Positions 5,173 through 5,712 of a stretch of 5,712 bases of DNA are shown piece by piece (the stretch's first letter is position 1; every line of letters begins with the position of its first letter). Location: positions 1 to 5,712 of the forward strand of contig SLIO01000464.1 in the NCBI GenBank assembly GCA_007135635.1, read 5' to 3'. This stretch comes from Methylomicrobium sp. (GTDB lineage: Bacteria > Pseudomonadota > Gammaproteobacteria > Methylococcales > Methylomonadaceae). Below the pieces are notes generated by a model. That model worked only from the letters and a program-made list of their open reading frames with translations, did no database searches and was not told where the DNA came from. Both the position numbers and the translations under genes were made by a program.

Positions 5173-5712
5173 ATGCTAAATAGAATTTATTATCTGTTAA
5201 TCTTGAGTTTCGTATTTTTCGATTGTCAGGCCAGCTCAATTAATTTCGACGAACTTCAACCCTTTTCAAATTACTCGGCTGTTCCGGGGGGCTTTGGTTC
5301 CACACCCGAAGTATCTGTGTCTTATCAAACTTTAAACTCTGATGGTACCGTGGCATCTTCGGATGTTTTGCTTTGGAATGCAGGCTATGCAGACCTCAAT
5401 ACCGCCGCTTTCGCTAGTTCTAATGGAAGGCTTTTGAATATAACATTGACTGCTATTAATCCTAACAATTATGTTACGCTTAATAGTTTTGAAGTGGGTG
5501 GGTATTTTAAAACATCGAGGGTTGCAAGCGATTTACGCATTGTTGATGGTAACGATATAACAAAGATACTGCTTGATTACGCACCTTTGGGTAACCCATT
5601 TACCGTCCCGGGTGACTTAGCGCACTTATTCGAACCCAATATTACGGGTCGTTCGATTGGCATAATGTTGGGAACAAATTGGAATATAGGAATAAATAAT
5701 ATTACATTTAGT
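5173..5712 (+). CDS. Secreted protein, PEP-CTERM/exosortase cargo-like, 3' end outside window
   Basis: The frame stays open from the start to the window edge (180 codons). The ATG at 5173 is preferred because GGTGAG (5163-5168) lies 4 bases upstream; an in-frame ATG at 5161 has no ribosome site. Residues 1-20 form a Sec signal peptide: Arg4, hydrophobic YYLLILSFVFF, and a likely cut after CQA. The mature protein begins SSINFDELQPFSNY, the short INFDxL opening typical of PEP-CTERM proteins, and continues as a serine-, asparagine- and glycine-rich beta-type sequence with few charges and no cysteines in the part seen. Such proteins are exported, processed by exosortase at a C-terminal VPEP-type anchor and placed in the extracellular matrix. 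The anchor itself would lie beyond the window, so the assignment is inference from the N-terminus, the composition and the sigma-54 promoter. A plain secreted beta-sandwich protein is the alternative. Confidence 0.7.
   Translation, partial: MLNRIYYLLILSFVFFDCQASSINFDELQPFSNYSAVPGGFGSTPEVSVSYQTLNSDGTVASSDVLLWNAGYADLNTAAFASSNGRLLNITLTAINPNNYVTLNSFEVGGYFKTSRVASDLRIVDGNDITKILLDYAPLGNPFTVPGDLAHLFEPNITGRSIGIMLGTNWNIGINNITFS

Noticed and set aside
5173..5240. Lipoprotein signal peptide ending at Cys18
   Set aside because: The residues before the cysteine are FFD, which do not fit the lipobox (L-[AS]-[GA]-C). A standard signal peptidase I cut after CQA is more likely.

Overview
The window looks like a piece of a gammaproteobacterial chromosome with moderate GC. 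The gene set and repeat style would fit a Methylococcales-type methanotroph, but that placement is inference from general resemblance, not from a marker gene. No rRNA, tRNA, CRISPR array or complete insertion sequence is visible.

Region 1 (1-1673, plus strand) is the distal part of a phosphate-uptake operon. It holds a probable last few codons of pstA, then a complete pstB (ATPase of the Pst phosphate ABC importer) and a complete phoU (negative modulator of Pst/PhoR signalling).

Region 2 (1674-2689) is mostly non-coding and rich in secondary structure. It has one small minus-strand gene of unknown function (1958-2215), facing phoU. Between the two converging genes lies a ~162-bp imperfect palindrome (1753-1914) whose mismatches are mostly G-U wobbles when read as minus-strand RNA. 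Further on are a compact 12-bp-stem hairpin (2352-2380), a 7-bp inverted repeat (2428-2464) and a second long palindrome with 17-bp ends (2474-2625). Directly after phoU, a well-placed Shine-Dalgarno leads into an 11-codon ORF that resembles the start of NAD kinase.

Region 3 (2690-4027, minus strand) is a complete 445-residue P-loop protein of the cyclic 2,3-diphosphoglycerate synthetase-like family (COG2403 type). The reaction is known from hyperthermophilic methanogens; the role in a bacterium like this is open.

Region 4 (4028-4852) is a decaying accessory stretch. It has a possible remnant of a small nuclease/toxin-like protein (about 4227-4445), then a clearly broken VTT-domain (DedA/YqaA-like) membrane protein. 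The latter can be rebuilt only by joining several reading frames, and it has two in-frame TAG codons near its end.

Region 5 (4853-5712, plus strand) is a regulatory region followed by the 5' part of a secreted protein gene. It contains three tandem CTGTCAG-type 9-mers, a good sigma-54 (-24/-12) promoter match, a 9-bp inverted repeat in the predicted leader RNA, and then a signal-peptide protein of the style seen in PEP-CTERM/exosortase cargo. The gene runs off the window. The sigma-54 promoter plus cargo-like protein fits the PrsK/PrsR-RpoN regulation known for PEP-CTERM genes and is the most coherent regulatory story here.
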